From: an uncultured bacterium
GTDB taxonomy: Bacteria > Armatimonadota > UBA5829 > DSUL01
Length of the DNA: 6,275 nucleotides
NCBI GenBank assembly: GCA_937967775.1
Contig: CALCJH010000297.1
Span: forward strand, 1-6,275
Direction: 5' to 3'
The position numbers were made by a program, and so were the translations under genes. Positions within the stretch are counted from its first letter, which is position 1. Each line of letters begins with the position of its first letter. Below the pieces are notes generated by a model. It worked only from the letters and a program-made list of their open reading frames with translations, had not been told where the DNA came from and did no database searches. Shown here one piece after another: positions 5,203 to 6,275 of this stretch.

Positions 5203-6275
5203 GTCCTGTAACTCCCCGGCAAACCCTCATCCCGCTCCGATTCCGCCCCGCGTTCGGCCGCTGCTTCCAGCGCCAGGCGGGCCACATCGTGCGCCGCACC
5301 CGGCGTCGCCCATTGGTGGATGCGCTCCCGGAGGCGATGAAGCTCCTCCGGGCGGGCAAGGGCATGCTGTATGAGGTTGATAAAGCGCTGCGGCGTCAGG
5401 TGCTGCTGATCGGCCACCATGGCCCGTCCCTCCGACGCCAGGGAAAGCGCATTCAGTCGTTGATGATCGCCCTGAGCATACGGATACGGTACCAGTATCG
5501 CCGCCACCCCCTGCAGGGCCAGCTCCGCCAGCGTGGAAGCCCCGGCCCTCGAAACCACAAGATCCGCCGCCGCGAAGGCCCCCGCGACATCCTCGATGTA
5601 TTCTATCCGCACCCAGCCCGGCACGTCTGGCGCATCCTGCAACGTGTCCCGCGAGCCGGTCTGGTGAAGAATCTGCACCCCTGAGGCGGCAAGAGCGGAG
5701 GCGCTTTCGCGCACCAGCTGATTCAAGAACTGCGCCCCCTGGCTGCCTCCCACCACCACCAGCGTAAAGGCATCCTCCCGCAAACCGAACGCCCGCCGGC
5801 ACGCACCTCTATACCGCCGGGCAGCGAACTCCGCCCGAACGGGATACCCGGTGCGAACGACCCGGCAGCCGGACAGAGATGTGGCAGCCTCTTCAAAGGC
5901 TGTACAGACGGCGGCGGCCCGCCGGGCCAGCAGGCGCACCGTGCGCCCGGGCAGGGCATTACCATCCACAAGCACCAGTGGCCGCCGCCGCGCAGCCTGA
6001 GCCGCGCAGACGGCCGCACTGGCGAACCCGCCGGTGCCCACGACGCACGCCGGCCGCTCCCGCGCCAGCATCCGGGCGGCGGCGAGCACCCCTCGCGCCA
6101 GATGCGCTGCCGCGCTGACCGCACCCGCTCCCGACACCAGCGGCCGTCCGGGCAGCCCAGCGAACGGCAGTCCAGCCGCGACGGCCAGGCGCTCCTCCAG
6201 TCCGCCGCTTCTACCTGCGTAGAGCAGTCGGAGACCGGGATGAAGCTCCTGCAGCGCCGATGCCACGGCCAGGGC
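5199..6275 (-). CDS. murG: MurG, lipid II-forming GlcNAc transferase (partial, 5' end beyond window)
   Basis: 358 residues are visible. The frame is open through the right edge and begins ALAVASALQELHPGLRLLYAG, which aligns just after the GGGTGGHxxPA loop of MurG. About 15-20 N-terminal residues, including that glycine loop and its catalytic His, are therefore missing. MurG is a GT28 (GT-B fold) peripheral membrane enzyme that transfers GlcNAc from UDP-GlcNAc to lipid I. Visible motifs (1 = first visible residue) are CVVGTGGFAS (77-86), LVDGNALPG (102-110), VVGGSQGAQFLNQ (174-186), YIEDVAGAFAAADLVVSRAG (226-245), STLAE (247-251, nucleotide-sugar Glu) and PYPYAQGDHQRLNA (263-276, Gln pair region). 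The usual HEQN before PG is VDGN here. A polar C-terminal tail (AAERGAESERDEG, ~339-351) follows the last helix. The stop TGA overlaps the murC start. Confidence 0.95.
   Translation of the reverse strand, partial: ALAVASALQELHPGLRLLYAGRSGGLEERLAVAAGLPFAGLPGRPLVSGAGAVSAAAHLARGVLAAARMLARERPACVVGTGGFASAAVCAAQAARRRPLVLVDGNALPGRTVRLLARRAAAVCTAFEEAATSLSGCRVVRTGYPVRAEFAARRYRGACRRAFGLREDAFTLVVVGGSQGAQFLNQLVRESASALAASGVQILHQTGSRDTLQDAPDVPGWVRIEYIEDVAGAFAAADLVVSRAGASTLAELALQGVAAILVPYPYAQGDHQRLNALSLASEGRAMVADQQHLTPQRFINLIQHALARPEELHRLRERIHQWATPGAAHDVARLALEAAAERGAESERDEGLPGSYRT
5212..5217 (-). promoter_or_regulatory. Ribosome binding site of murC
   Basis: GGGGAG on the minus strand, 9 nt before the GTG at 5202 and within the last codons of murG. 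It supports the GTG that overlaps the murG stop as the murC start. Confidence 0.65.

Noticed and set aside
4510..5211. Long plus-strand open frame (233 codons) opposite murC
   Set aside because: It lies wholly antisense to a canonical MurC and its translation has no recognisable domain. GC-rich codons commonly leave such frames open.
5187..5684. Plus-strand frame of 165 codons opposite murG
   Set aside because: Basic, Arg/His/Pro-rich shadow translation antisense to clear MurG motifs; no family resemblance.
1..6275. A hidden novel system (defence, mobile element, CRISPR, phage or biosynthetic insert)
   Set aside because: All seven genes are recognisable dcw-cluster members packed with overlaps or gaps of at most 15 nt. 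No room or sequence is left for another system.

Overview
This window is a GC-rich (roughly 60-65 % by eye), gene-dense piece of a bacterial chromosome. It carries seven consecutive genes, all on the minus strand. Read in transcription order (right to left) they are murG (5' end cut by the window) - murC - murB - ddl - ftsQ - DUF881 membrane protein - sbp/DUF1290 (3' end cut). This is the central part of the division and cell wall (dcw) cluster. The genes upstream (ftsW, murD, mraY and others) and downstream (typically ftsA and ftsZ) would lie just outside the window.

Layout: murG 6275-5199, murC 5202-3787, murB 3790-2843, ddl 2850-1813, ftsQ 1816-1019, DUF881 1003-239, sbp 237-1. Four of the six junctions overlap. 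Three of these share the same 4-nt GTGA overlap, and murB/ddl has an 8-nt ATGAGTGA overlap. The other two gaps are 15 nt and 1 nt. There is no room for internal promoters or terminators between genes, so one polycistronic, translationally coupled transcript is the simplest reading. No stretch over 300 bases lacks a gene, and I see no RNA gene, mobile element, CRISPR array or phage gene.

How the genes work together: MurB completes UDP-MurNAc by reducing UDP-GlcNAc-enolpyruvate. MurC adds L-Ala to UDP-MurNAc. Ddl makes the D-Ala-D-Ala dipeptide that is later added by MurF. MurG transfers GlcNAc onto lipid I to give lipid II. FtsQ (DivIB) is the single-pass divisome scaffold that links cytoplasmic assembly to septal wall synthesis. 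The DUF881 protein and Sbp are small membrane proteins that commonly sit between ftsQ and ftsA/ftsZ in Gram-positive-type clusters.

Organism: the murG-murC-murB-ddl-ftsQ order resembles proteobacterial-type clusters, while DUF881-DUF1290 after ftsQ is a Firmicutes/Actinobacteria-type signature, also expected in some deep lineages such as Armatimonadota. I infer a GC-rich, non-proteobacterial lineage of that kind, but cannot name the phylum with confidence. The window is essentially ordinary core genome. The points worth a second look are a 23-nt palindrome early in ftsQ, non-canonical residues in MurG and MurB active-site motifs, the in-frame ftsQ/DUF881 junction, and the mixed gene order. 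I found no undescribed system.
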